In this document: one piece after another, positions 1-7,587 of the stretch
How the letters are laid out: each line of letters begins with the position of its first letter
How positions within the stretch are numbered: the stretch's first letter is position 1
Assembly: GCA_964621845.1 (NCBI GenBank)
Contig: CAZUOL010000064.1
Span: 1 to 33,867 of the forward strand
From: CAYRKQ01 sp964621845
GTDB lineage: Bacteria > Patescibacteriota > Saccharimonadia > Saccharimonadales > UBA7683
Length of the DNA stretch: 33,867 nucleotides
Reading direction: 5' to 3'
Notes under the pieces: model-generated
The model's input: only the letters and a program-made list of their open reading frames with translations
Database searches by the model: none
What the model was told of the DNA's origin: nothing
Program-made: the position numbers and the translations under genes

Positions 1-419
1 TTCAAAATTCAGGAAACCTCAGCAAAGAAGACGTTGAAAAGGCACAAAAAGACGCTGAAGCCCACGCTGAAGAAGATAAGAAAAAGAGCGAAGCTGCCGA
101 AGCTAAGAACCTTCTAGAAAACGCAATCTATCAGGCAGAAAAAATGCCAGATGAATACAAAGACAAGATTTCTGAAGAAGATAAGACCGCCATTAAAGAA
201 GCTGTGGAAGAAGCTAAAAAGCACACCGATTCAACTGACAAAGAAGAAATCGAATCTGCAGCCAAAGCACTAATGGACACAATCCAGCCAATTGGCGCAA
301 AGCTTTACGAACCAGCTGAGACACCAGAAGATTCAGAATCTGATTCTAAAGACGACAAAAAGAAGTCAAAAGCTGACGACGCGGTCGAAGGTGAAGTTGT
401 CGACGAAGACAAAAAATAG
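1..419 (+). CDS. dnaK: Chaperone DnaK (Hsp70), C-terminal fragment
   Basis: This is the 3' end of dnaK, open from base 3 to the TAG at 417-419; the N-terminal part lies outside the window. The visible ~138 codons match the helical lid of Hsp70: a 'SGNLSKEDVEKAQKDAEAHA' segment followed by 'EEDKKKSEAAEAKN', then a helical bundle and an acidic, low-complexity tail ending in 'VEGEVVDEDKK', the usual bacterial DnaK tail type. DnaK is the cytosolic ATP-dependent chaperone that works with DnaJ and GrpE; dnaJ is encoded at 3208. The ATG at 144 is internal and not a start. A terminator follows directly. Confidence 0.95.
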   Translation, partial: QNSGNLSKEDVEKAQKDAEAHAEEDKKKSEAAEAKNLLENAIYQAEKMPDEYKDKISEEDKTAIKEAVEEAKKHTDSTDKEEIESAAKALMDTIQPIGAKLYEPAETPEDSESDSKDDKKKSKADDAVEGEVVDEDKK

Positions 420-440
420 AAGTGCTTATCGTCTCTACTA

Positions 441-467
441 AAAAAGGAGACTTCGGTCTCCTTTTTT
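441..467 (+). terminator. Rho-independent terminator after dnaK
   Basis: An 11-base stem 441-451 pairs with 456-466 around a UUCG tetraloop, and the 3' arm runs into a T tract. It lies about 20 bases after the dnaK stop, so dnaK transcription should end here and not continue into the surface protein gene. Confidence 0.93.
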
Positions 468-537
468 TGCTTGTGTTTTAAACATAAGTATTTTACAATT
501 ACACTGTAAATTAACAACATAAATGTGAAGAGGTAAT

Positions 538-1920
538 ATGAAGAGGGGTATTTTAGCAATTGCAACAATTTTAGGAATGTTGAGTTCTTTGGTGATTCCA
601 GTAGCAGTACAAGCTGCACCTAAAACGTTTCGTCAAATGAATTCAGGAACACTCTCCTATAATTCCACCGATAACCCTCGGCTTAATGCAGACCCAGCCA
701 CAACTGCAACGTTTAACGGTTCTGGTATTTCGCATGGCTCAGAAGGTAGCCCTGCGCAGACTACGAGCGACACAAATACTAACCAAATATATACATGGCG
801 ATTAGAAGACTTACGTGACAATATCTGCGGTAATGCAGTATTAACTTCTTTGCGAGTACAGGCTAGTGTAAATGTAAATAATGTTGGTAACCCTGATCTT
901 GCTGCCCTTTCTGTATATAGAATTGATGGCAGTAACTTGTATAATCTCGACGATTACACAGTAAGTGACGGTGTTGACTATGCAACAGCAACTGGTGCAT
1001 TCACACCACCAAACAACGGTGGTATATCTGGTGTTGTTCGCGGAAGCGATCCAGTGTTTGGTGGAACACTTGCCGGCGGACTCGAAGCGGAATGGGATTT
1101 AAGCGATTATGATATAAACGACTCATTTGGAATCATGATCCAGCAAGATTCTCAAGACGGCTCTACCGATCTTCAAACAGCAATCAATACAGTAGATATT
1201 GAATACGATGACGCTGCATGCGTGAAAGACTCGGCAATTACTAAGACTCTAGTTAATCAAGCAGATGTAAAACCCGGCGGCACAGCGATTTACGAAATAA
1301 AAATTTCAAATAACGGTACAGACCCGATCTATGTTGGTGGCAACGAAAGCACACTCATATACGATATTGCTTCGCCAGAATTAACATTTGTCAGCGCAAA
1401 CAATGGCTATGGCTGTGAAGATGGAGGTACACTACAAGATGTGTTCGGAAACGAACCGGACGCTGCACGAATGTATCATAATCATCTTCACTACAAATTC
1501 ATAATGTGTGGAACTGAGGATGGAGTAGTTTTGCAACCGGGCGAATCAACTCAGTTCAGGATGAACTTTAAAGTATCTTCGTCGGCTAAGTCTATTATCA
1601 ATACTGCTGGGTATGGTATTGGAGGAAGTGAAGATGGTCCACAAGATCCTGGTGCACTTGCTTTACTTAGTTCATTTAGCACAATTCAACAAGATGGTCC
1701 TGACCTTCTTGATCTCATCATCTCTCGTCAATTGGTTACTGATAATTTCGCATTTTCTTCCTTTAATTTCACCAGTACCAATTCAACATCGTTGGCAAAC
1801 ACTGGGTCATCAACACCACTCTATATTATGGTGAGCGCAATCTTAACTCTATTTGGCGGAGGCCTTCTGGTAATAAAGCGGCGCAATTCTTCCGGTCTAG
1901 TTTTTGGTCTGCGTAAATAA
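538..1920 (+). CDS. Secreted surface protein with DUF11-like domain and LANTG-type C-terminal anchor
   Basis: A 460-residue exported protein. Residues 1-27 form a signal peptide (Met-Lys-Arg, hydrophobic core, 'VQAA'). A beta-rich N-terminal region follows, then a DUF11/CARDB-like segment around residues 230-350 ('AITKTLVNQADVKPGGTAIY'). The C-terminus has LANTG near residue 420, a hydrophobic stretch and a KRR cluster, which is the order of a sortase sorting signal although the motif is not the standard LPxTG. Four cysteines are visible in the exported part, enough for two disulfides; a VKOR gene follows. ATG 538 is preceded by AGAGG five bases upstream. Its ligand or function is not recognisable. 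A weak TTTACA-N17-CAACAT promoter at 492-520 is possible. Confidence 0.8.
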   Translation: MKRGILAIATILGMLSSLVIPVAVQAAPKTFRQMNSGTLSYNSTDNPRLNADPATTATFNGSGISHGSEGSPAQTTSDTNTNQIYTWRLEDLRDNICGNAVLTSLRVQASVNVNNVGNPDLAALSVYRIDGSNLYNLDDYTVSDGVDYATATGAFTPPNNGGISGVVRGSDPVFGGTLAGGLEAEWDLSDYDINDSFGIMIQQDSQDGSTDLQTAINTVDIEYDDAACVKDSAITKTLVNQADVKPGGTAIYEIKISNNGTDPIYVGGNESTLIYDIASPELTFVSANNGYGCEDGGTLQDVFGNEPDAARMYHNHLHYKFIMCGTEDGVVLQPGESTQFRMNFKVSSSAKSIINTAGYGIGGSEDGPQDPGALALLSSFSTIQQDGPDLLDLIISRQLVTDNFAFSSFNFTSTNSTSLANTGSSTPLYIMVSAILTLFGGGLLVIKRRNSSGLVFGLRK

Positions 1921-1946
1921 GTTTTACTAATATATACTAGAAGTAG

Positions 1947-2537
1947 ATGAAGAAATTTACGTTTATTAAAATATACAAGGCCATTCTTGTAGCAGGCGGA
2001 ATCATTGGTTTAGTTGCCGCGTCTATATTAACAATTGAAAAAATTCATTTAGCTTCTGACCCTAACTATATTCCTAGCTGTAGTCTCAGTCCTGTTGTTG
2101 CATGTTCACCGGTCATTGGTTCTAAACAAGCATCTGCATTTGGATTTCCTAACCCTATTATTGGAATAGCGGGTTTTGCCATGGTGTGGGCTGTCGGTAT
2201 GATGTTATTCGCAGGCGCTAAAAACTTAAAAAAATGGTTTTGGTGGTGTTTTCAGGCGGGTACAACGTTCGGAATTTTATTTTGTGCATGGCTACTTAGT
2301 CAAAGTTTGTATGAAATCGGTAAACTCTGTATTTACTGCATGATCGTATGGGCAGTTACAGTTCCAATATTCTGGACAACGCTAGCCTACAATATACGTG
2401 AAAAAAACATTAAAAGCAGTACGAAATTAGCTACTTGGGTTGCCGCGAATCCGGGTAAGTTGGTTGCTCTTACATACTTGCTAGCTGTGATTCTTGTATT
2501 CACTCGTTTCGCTGATTATTTTCATAGTTTCATCTAG
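1947..2537 (+). CDS. Vitamin K epoxide reductase (VKOR) family membrane oxidoreductase
   Basis: A 196-residue integral membrane protein of the bacterial VKOR family, which reoxidises a DsbA-like thiol oxidase using quinone and so drives disulfide formation outside the membrane. The family cysteines are present: Cys45 and Cys53 in the first extracytoplasmic loop and the CIYC redox pair at 128-131 in a later helix. About five hydrophobic segments are visible. No DsbA-like partner or fused thioredoxin domain is seen nearby. The gene starts 26 bases after the surface protein and has its own TATACT box at 1933-1938, only 8 bases before ATG, with no Shine-Dalgarno sequence. Likely clients are the Cys-paired surface proteins of this window (inference). 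Confidence 0.9.
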   Translation: MKKFTFIKIYKAILVAGGIIGLVAASILTIEKIHLASDPNYIPSCSLSPVVACSPVIGSKQASAFGFPNPIIGIAGFAMVWAVGMMLFAGAKNLKKWFWWCFQAGTTFGILFCAWLLSQSLYEIGKLCIYCMIVWAVTVPIFWTTLAYNIREKNIKSSTKLATWVAANPGKLVALTYLLAVILVFTRFADYFHSFI

Positions 2538-2544
2538 AAAAAAG

Positions 2545-2571
2545 TTAGCACTCTCGTGCTTAAAGTGCTAA
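2545..2571 (+). promoter_or_regulatory. CIRCE operator (HrcA site) overlapping the lysE-dnaJ promoter
   Basis: TTAGCACTC (2545-2553), a 9-base spacer, then AAGTGCTAA (2563-2571). The CIRCE consensus is TTAGCACTC-N9-GAGTGCTAA, so 17 of 18 arm bases match and the spacing is exact. The right arm overlaps an extended -10 box (TG at 2566-2567, TAAAAT at 2569-2574), and the ATG at 2582 is 7 bases further on. HrcA bound here should block RNA polymerase. This makes the exporter-dnaJ pair a heat-shock operon. hrcA itself is not in the window. Confidence 0.92.
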
Positions 2572-2581
2572 AATAGTAGCT

Positions 2582-3208
2582 ATGAAAGAATTTTTACTAG
2601 TAGCAGGCATACATATTCTTGCCGTCATGAGCCCTGGCCCAGACTTTGCAATGGTGCTCAGAAATTCATTAGTATATTCCCGAAGAGTCGGTATTTTGGC
2701 AGCTGTAGGCTTAGGGTTGGGTATTTTGCTTCATGTAACATATTCACTGCTTGGTATAGGCCTTATAATTTCACAATCAGTTTTGCTATTTAATGTTATA
2801 AAACTACTCGGAGCAGCTTACCTCATTTACGTAGGCGTAAAATCGTTGCTTGCCAAAAAACCTGCAGCAGATAAGTTTACCGAAGCAATACAAAAGAATG
2901 AAGATATCTCTAATTTCGCTGCAATACGACTCGGTTTCTTAACAAATGCCTTAAATCCTAAGGCAACATTGTTCTTCCTTGCACTATTTACGCAGGTGAT
3001 TAGTCCAAATACTTCTATTTTTACTAAAGCCCTCTATGGTATAGAAATGTCAGTAGCTACATTTGCTTGGTTTGCAGTTGTTGCACTACTACTTACGCAT
3101 CCACGCATCAACAAGGCATTCGCAGGTATTAAACATCATCTTGAACGAGTATTCGGCGCAGTCCTAATTGCGCTGGGTGTAAAAGTAGCATTAGGAGCAC
3201 ATAAATAA
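2582..3208 (+). CDS. LysE/RhtB family exporter (amino acid or small-metabolite efflux)
   Basis: A 208-residue membrane protein with about six hydrophobic segments. It has the family N-terminus 'SPGPDFAMVLRNSLVYSRR' (SPGP at residues 18-21, the LysE/RhtB signature) and the 'NPKATLFFLALFTQ' motif near residue 125. Members export amino acids such as lysine, homoserine or threonine; the substrate cannot be read from sequence. Its stop overlaps the dnaJ start by one base (TAATG at 3206-3210), so the two are co-transcribed and probably translationally coupled. The promoter carries a CIRCE operator, which is unexpected for a transporter. The -10 box ends 7 bases before ATG and there is no Shine-Dalgarno sequence. 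Confidence 0.9.
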   Translation: MKEFLLVAGIHILAVMSPGPDFAMVLRNSLVYSRRVGILAAVGLGLGILLHVTYSLLGIGLIISQSVLLFNVIKLLGAAYLIYVGVKSLLAKKPAADKFTEAIQKNEDISNFAAIRLGFLTNALNPKATLFFLALFTQVISPNTSIFTKALYGIEMSVATFAWFAVVALLLTHPRINKAFAGIKHHLERVFGAVLIALGVKVALGAHK

Positions 3209-4335
3209 TGGCAGAAAAAAGAGATTACTACGAAATTTTAGGTATTAAAAAAGATGCCTCTGCTGATGAAATTAAAAAAGCTTTTAGAAAAGCGGCGGTA
3301 AGACATCACCCAGACAAAGAAGGTGGTGATGAAGCAAAGTTTAAAGAAGCTTCAGAAGCATACGAAGTTTTAAAAGATTCTACTAAGCGGCAAAGATACG
3401 ATCAGTTTGGGCATGCAGGTGTCGGCGGTGCTGCGGGCGGCGGCGATCCATTCGGTGGTGGTTTTGGCGGTTTTGATTTTTCGCAATTCGGTGGGGCGAA
3501 TGGCCAGAATATTCACTTTGATTTCGGTGACGGGGGCCTAGGGGATATCTTCGGTAGCTTCTTTGGCGGCGGGCAATCAAGGCGTCAAGCAGCTGACATG
3601 GGCCGTGATGTGCAAACTGATGTCACACTGAGTTTTGAAGAAGCAATTTTCGGGGTTGAAAAAACAGTCCATCTGCACATGAACGATATTTGTTCGCATT
3701 GTAAAGGCAAGCGAGCTGAGCCAGGCCATGAATTAAAAACATGCGAAACGTGTAAGGGGTCTGGGCAGGTAGTTCGTCAGATGAACACGATGTTTGGCGC
3801 TATACAACAGGCCAGTATTTGCTCAACTTGCGAAGGCCGCGGCAAGGTGCCTGAAAAAGCGTGTACGGTATGCCACGGTAAGGGTGTCGAGCGCACAAAA
3901 CAGGAGATAACGATCAAGATACCAGCGGGAATTGATGACGGCGCAGTGATACGATTGCGCGAGCATGGTGAAGCAGCTGCTAATGGTAACAAAGGTGATT
4001 TGTATGTGCAGATCAGTGTAAAAGCCCATAAGAAGTTCACACGAGAAGGTGATTTAATTCTTTCGAGCGAACATGTTGGGATGGTCGAAGCGGCACTTGG
4101 TACTGAAATCGAGGTAGAAACGGTTGATGGGCCGGTGAAGATGAAAGTACCGGCGGGCACGCAAAGTGGTACCGATTTTAAGCTTTCTGACCACGGTGTG
4201 CCGCATATTCGAGATAAAGCCAGGGGCCCGCATATTGTTACCATTTTGGTAGATACACCTACGAACCTAAGTAAAGAGCAAAAGCAATTGCTTGAACAGC
4301 TTGGTACAGCCAAGAAACACCGCTTTTTCGGATAG
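3208..4335 (+). CDS. dnaJ: Co-chaperone DnaJ (Hsp40)
   Basis: 375 residues, normal for type I DnaJ. The J domain holds HPD at 34-36, followed by a G/F-rich linker (about 70-125). The zinc domain has four cysteine repeats: CSHCKGKR (about 160), CETCKGSG, CSTCEGRG and CTVCHGKG. Only the first departs from CxxCxGxG, with Arg as the last residue. The C-terminal substrate-binding domain is complete. DnaJ delivers unfolded proteins to DnaK and stimulates its ATPase; DnaK is encoded about 2.8 kb upstream in a separate transcription unit. AGGAG lies 11 bases before ATG inside the exporter gene. Regulation is expected through the CIRCE site at 2545. Confidence 0.97.
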   Translation: MAEKRDYYEILGIKKDASADEIKKAFRKAAVRHHPDKEGGDEAKFKEASEAYEVLKDSTKRQRYDQFGHAGVGGAAGGGDPFGGGFGGFDFSQFGGANGQNIHFDFGDGGLGDIFGSFFGGGQSRRQAADMGRDVQTDVTLSFEEAIFGVEKTVHLHMNDICSHCKGKRAEPGHELKTCETCKGSGQVVRQMNTMFGAIQQASICSTCEGRGKVPEKACTVCHGKGVERTKQEITIKIPAGIDDGAVIRLREHGEAAANGNKGDLYVQISVKAHKKFTREGDLILSSEHVGMVEAALGTEIEVETVDGPVKMKVPAGTQSGTDFKLSDHGVPHIRDKARGPHIVTILVDTPTNLSKEQKQLLEQLGTAKKHRFFG

Positions 4336-4345
4336 CTATTCCAAT

Positions 4346-4375
4346 AAAAACAGCTCCATGAAAGGAGCTGTTTTT
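4346..4375. terminator. Bidirectional terminator between dnaJ and the DUF4870 gene
   Basis: The arms 4346-4357 and 4364-4375 form a perfect 12-base inverted repeat (AAAAACAGCTCC / GGAGCTGTTTTT) around a 6-base loop. A/T tracts on both sides let it end dnaJ on the plus strand and the convergent gene on the minus strand. Confidence 0.92.
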
Positions 4376-4391
4376 AGGTTGTATCACTAAA

Positions 4392-4751
4392 CTATTTGAT
4401 CAGTTCAATATCGCCAACGAGTGGTAACTTTTCCATCTTGCCATTTGCAGCATTGATGAGCCCCATGACGCTCAAAACAATAAGCGTAACCCAGGCAGCA
4501 AAGCCAATAAGCCAGCCAAGCACAGGAATAAATACCAAGATCCACCATGCAACCCCAAGGATGCATTCTGCAATAAACAGAGTGAGGCCTTGATTCGCAT
4601 GGAACTTTGCGAACTTTGATTCAGGTGCAGCCAACAAGGGCACTAAGAATAAAATCCCAATATAGGCTAGAATGCCAAACACTTTATTTTTTTCAACATC
4701 AGCTGATGTTGTTGCCGGTTTTGCCGCAGCAGTTTTCTTTTTTTCAGCCAC
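4392..4751 (-). CDS. DUF4870-type small membrane protein
   Basis: 119 residues with a Lys/Ala-rich cytosolic N-terminus (1-20) and three hydrophobic segments (about 25-42, 55-75, 78-100). The 'KFAKFHANQGL' stretch between the first two segments is the hallmark of DUF4870/Tic20-like proteins. Its function is unknown. The start is GTG at 4751 (reading GTG GCT GAA), supported by a strong GAGGAGG site 6 bases upstream; no ATG fits. It ends against the shared bidirectional terminator, convergent with dnaJ. A long leader with a good ribosome binding site sets it apart from the leaderless genes around it. Confidence 0.85.
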   Translation of the reverse strand: MAEKKKTAAAKPATTSADVEKNKVFGILAYIGILFLVPLLAAPESKFAKFHANQGLTLFIAECILGVAWWILVFIPVLGWLIGFAAWVTLIVLSVMGLINAANGKMEKLPLVGDIELIK

Positions 4752-4850
4752 AATTTCCTCCTCGCAGTTATTGATACCACCATAATGCCAAAAGTGCAGA
4801 AAAAAAACAATCTTGTCAGCAAATCTTCAGAAACCAATCTAATATTCAAT

Positions 4851-6077
4851 CTACGATGTCTTAACAAAGCAGCTTTTATTAATGTAGTTGAGGTCGCGGT
4901 TAAACTGATCGTAATCAGAGTTATGGAGTATGATAACTGCACACATTTTGTAGCCATCACCGGCCTTACCAACATGATTGCCTAATGGTTGTTTAATTTT
5001 ATAGTACTGCAGTGATGGTAACTGTTTTAGCTGGTCTTCGTTGGCGATGCCAGCAAAGATACCAGCCTGTTTGGGGAATAGCTCAAGAACCGCACAGGGT
5101 TCGTTCTTTTTTATCTCTATCTGCGGAGATTCACCTAATTTGATAGCAAGCGTAAGCTCTAAAAGGTTTATGTCGTTCGCCAGTTTATGCATGCGTTCGC
5201 GGTAACCCCCATTGCGTGCGCCAATCTCAACAATACGCGGCCCCTCTGTGGTCATGATGATTTCGATATGAGCTGGCGAGCTTTTCATATCTAGTGCCTT
5301 GCAACCAACTGCCGCCACCCGCTTGAGTGCAGCTTGTTCTGCCGCACTCAGTTTTGATGGGACAATCCGGCTGTAATGAAAGTTATCGTCGTAACCAATA
5401 TCGTATCCGGTCTGGTAGTCAACAATGCTGTCAAGGACCTTAACCGTACCGCACTCATCGATGAAGGCATCAACTGAATGAATGGAGCCTACTAGGAATT
5501 CCTCAAGAATGATCTTGGGGGTGCTGTTTGGTGCATACTTGCGGTATACGTTATCAAGCGAGCTGACCATTCTTTGATAGTTTTCTTGCAGCTCTTTGTG
5601 GTTATGGCACTTAAGTACCAGCAGGCTCTTGGCTAGATTCGCCGGCTTGATAATCAGAGGAAATGAGTGAGCCTCAGCAAAATCCTCGGCATCCCTTAGG
5701 CTTTCGATAACCGAAAAGTCGGGGCTCACTTTTTCTGGCGCCTGCGCAAACAGTGCACGCATCAGCCCCTTGTCCGTGCATGCTCGAGCCGCCTCCTCGG
5801 TCATACCGGGCAGGCCCAAGTGTTGGGCTATCCAGCTTGTAGCACAGACATAATTTTCATAGGTTGTTAAGACGCCATCAAATTTCTGTGGCATGGTAGC
5901 TACGGTACGTAGCACCGACTCCTTTGAACTGAAGTCACACATTACACGCCGCCCGGCATTGGTGGTAAAGCGTGAGCCTTGAATGTCTCGCAATAATACA
6001 AAGTCGTCACCACGCGCTAGAATGGCCTGTTTCAAATTACCGAACTGTTTGCCAACGATGAGAAAACGCCTAGACAT
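4851..6077 (-). CDS. ATP-grasp superfamily ligase (carboxylate-amine ligase type)
   Basis: 408 residues with the layout of an ATP-grasp enzyme: a Rossmann-like N-terminal domain (about 1-95), a lid with 'FPLIIKPANLAKS' (about 150) carrying the ATP-binding Lys, the adenine-contact region 'KIILEEFLVGSIHSVDAF' (about 200) and the metal-binding 'IVEIGARNGG' (about 285). A C-terminal domain like that of the BacD/DdaF L-amino acid ligases follows. Such enzymes join a carboxylate to an amine via an acyl-phosphate; the substrates are not predictable. It is divergent from the RimB-like/RimK pair across a 101-base gap, which hints at a related role. The TACAAT box at 6091-6086 ends 8 bases before ATG. 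Confidence 0.8.
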   Translation of the reverse strand: MSRRFLIVGKQFGNLKQAILARGDDFVLLRDIQGSRFTTNAGRRVMCDFSSKESVLRTVATMPQKFDGVLTTYENYVCATSWIAQHLGLPGMTEEAARACTDKGLMRALFAQAPEKVSPDFSVIESLRDAEDFAEAHSFPLIIKPANLAKSLLVLKCHNHKELQENYQRMVSSLDNVYRKYAPNSTPKIILEEFLVGSIHSVDAFIDECGTVKVLDSIVDYQTGYDIGYDDNFHYSRIVPSKLSAAEQAALKRVAAVGCKALDMKSSPAHIEIIMTTEGPRIVEIGARNGGYRERMHKLANDINLLELTLAIKLGESPQIEIKKNEPCAVLELFPKQAGIFAGIANEDQLKQLPSLQYYKIKQPLGNHVGKAGDGYKMCAVIILHNSDYDQFNRDLNYINKSCFVKTS

Positions 6078-6085
6078 ATTGACCT

Positions 6086-6114
6086 ATTGTACTATTCATG
6101 TTACAATTAATCAA
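6086..6114 (-). promoter_or_regulatory. Promoter of the ATP-grasp gene, nearly leaderless
   Basis: On the minus strand TTGATT (6114-6109), a 17-base spacer and TACAAT (6091-6086). The gap to the ATG at 6077 is 8 bases, so transcription should begin at or just before the start codon. Confidence 0.65.
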
Positions 6115-6125
6115 GTAAAGCTCTA

Positions 6126-6154
6126 TTTATATAAAAAACAATAAGCACTATACT
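6126..6154 (+). promoter_or_regulatory. Promoter of the rimB-like/rimK operon
   Basis: TTTATA (6126-6131), a 17-base spacer and TATACT (6149-6154). The ATG is at 6179, leaving a leader of about 18 bases that includes AAGGGG at about 6167 as a ribosome binding site. Confidence 0.6.
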
Positions 6155-6178
6155 TAAATAGTACATAAGGGGCTACAT

Positions 6179-6679
6179 ATGGCGCAAGCACGAGATTTTC
6201 ACAAGGTTATTGTTGGAAGGGCAGAGCTGCTGCATTTTCAGGATTACCAGATAGCTGATGTACCTGCGAAGGTTGATACTGGCGCTTATCGTTCTGCTAT
6301 TCACGCTGGAGACATTACGCTTATTGATAATGGCTCGCGATTACAGTTTGAAATTTTAAAAGGTCACCCTGTGTGCGGAGCACTTTCTCAGGTCATAACA
6401 GCAGATAAGTTTAAAAAAGTGACTATTGCTAACTCATTTGGGCACGAAGAGGAGCGTTATGAGGTCTGGCTGCGCGTTAAGCTTGGGCCGCGTGTGTTCC
6501 CTGCATCATTTACCCTTGCTGATCGTTCCAAAAAAATATACCCAATTTTGTTGGGGCGCAAACTCCTGAATGGTCGCTTTGTGGTTGATACAAATGAAAC
6601 GAGTGTAAATCGCATTGAGTTGAAGAAACAGTATGGTATTGAGATGCCACAAGACGAAGAGGTTGGAGAGGTGCAATGA
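6179..6679 (+). CDS. RimB-like ATP-dependent zinc protease / retropepsin-fold protein (PF05618 type)
   Basis: 166 residues. Hallmarks are 'VGRAELLHF' near the start, the aspartyl-protease-like 'AKVDTGAYRSA' with Asp33, the 'FTLADRSKKIYPILLGRKLL' segment near residue 115 and 'GRFVVDTNET'. This family sits beside rimK in many bacteria; RimB is thought to act with RimK in processing of the glutamate tail that RimK adds to ribosomal protein S6. The stop overlaps the rimK start (ATGA at 6676-6679), so the pair is translationally coupled. Whether this protein is an active protease is not shown by sequence alone. AAGGGG upstream supports the start. Confidence 0.85.
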   Translation: MAQARDFHKVIVGRAELLHFQDYQIADVPAKVDTGAYRSAIHAGDITLIDNGSRLQFEILKGHPVCGALSQVITADKFKKVTIANSFGHEEERYEVWLRVKLGPRVFPASFTLADRSKKIYPILLGRKLLNGRFVVDTNETSVNRIELKKQYGIEMPQDEEVGEVQ

Positions 6680-7587
6680 ACTTAGTGATTCTAAGTAATG
6701 GCAACGCAAACTACTCTACCAAGAGACTGGCTGAAGAAGCTCAAAAACGTGGCCATAACGTGCGTGTGGTGAAGTATCGTGATTGCTATGCCTCGATTGA
6801 AAAAAGCAATCCGGGCGTGAGCTACCGTGGCGAAGATCTTAAAAATATAGATGCCATTATCCCTCGTATTGCAAGTAGCATGACCCGTTATGGTTCAGCT
6901 ATGGTACGCCAGTTTGAGATGCAGGGGGTGTATACGCCGAGCACCTCAATCGCCATCGCTCGTTCGCGCGATAAGCTGCGCTCTATTCAGCTGCTCGCTC
7001 GAGCAGGCGTGGGAATCCCCAAAACGGTTTTTTCACGTAACACTGCCGATATTGATGACCTCCTTGAACAAATCGGTGGTACCCCCGTTATTATCAAGTT
7101 GGCTCGTGGCACGCATGGTAATGGTGTGGTACTTGCTGAAACCAAAAAGGCAGCAAAATCAGTACTGCAAGCCTTTTATTTGCATAACGAAGACGGTACC
7201 AACATCTTACTCCAAGAATTTGTAGAAGAATCTGCCGGTGAAGATATTCGTGCCTTTGTGGTGGGTGGCCGGGTCGTCGCGAGTATGAAGCGTCAGAGCC
7301 TTGACGATGATTTCAGGAGCAATTTGCACCAAGGAGGCGAAGGTACGGCTATTAAACTCACCGATGAAGAAAAAAAGACGGCCATAAAAGCCGCTAAAGC
7401 GATGGGTTTGCCGATTTGCGGTGTCGATATGATGCGCTCGAGTCGTGGCCCGCTAGTGCTCGAAGTGAATGCAAGCCCTGGGTTTGGTATCGAAGCCGTA
7501 ACGGGGCGCAACGTTGCTGCCAAGGTTATTGAATACGTAGAGATAAATGCAAAAAGAAAAACACGCAAAGATAAAGTGGGCGCTTAG
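6676..7587 (+). CDS. rimK: RimK-type ATP-grasp alpha-L-glutamate ligase
   Basis: 303 residues, the usual RimK length. The N-terminal domain opens 'NLVILSNGNANYSTKRLAEE' and is followed by 'IDAIIPRIASSMTRYG' and 'ARSRDKLRSIQLLARAGVGI', both typical of RimK. The ATP-grasp core shows 'PVIIKLARGTHGNGV' (glycine-rich lid), 'ILLQEFVEESAGEDIRAFVV' and 'LVLEVNASPGFGIE' with the metal-binding Glu and Asn. RimK adds glutamates to the C-terminus of ribosomal protein S6; relatives modify cofactors or peptides. GGAGAGGT lies upstream of ATG. It is coupled to the RimB-like gene and overlaps the next gene by 41 bases. Confidence 0.9.
   Translation: MNLVILSNGNANYSTKRLAEEAQKRGHNVRVVKYRDCYASIEKSNPGVSYRGEDLKNIDAIIPRIASSMTRYGSAMVRQFEMQGVYTPSTSIAIARSRDKLRSIQLLARAGVGIPKTVFSRNTADIDDLLEQIGGTPVIIKLARGTHGNGVVLAETKKAAKSVLQAFYLHNEDGTNILLQEFVEESAGEDIRAFVVGGRVVASMKRQSLDDDFRSNLHQGGEGTAIKLTDEEKKTAIKAAKAMGLPICGVDMMRSSRGPLVLEVNASPGFGIEAVTGRNVAAKVIEYVEINAKRKTRKDKVGA

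Noticed and set aside
305..619. 104-residue minus-strand ORF over the dnaK end and the surface protein start
   Set aside because: It crosses a clear terminator and two well-supported plus-strand genes.
3777..4313. 178-residue minus-strand ORF
   Set aside because: It is fully antisense to the dnaJ zinc and C-terminal domains and has no recognisable domain.
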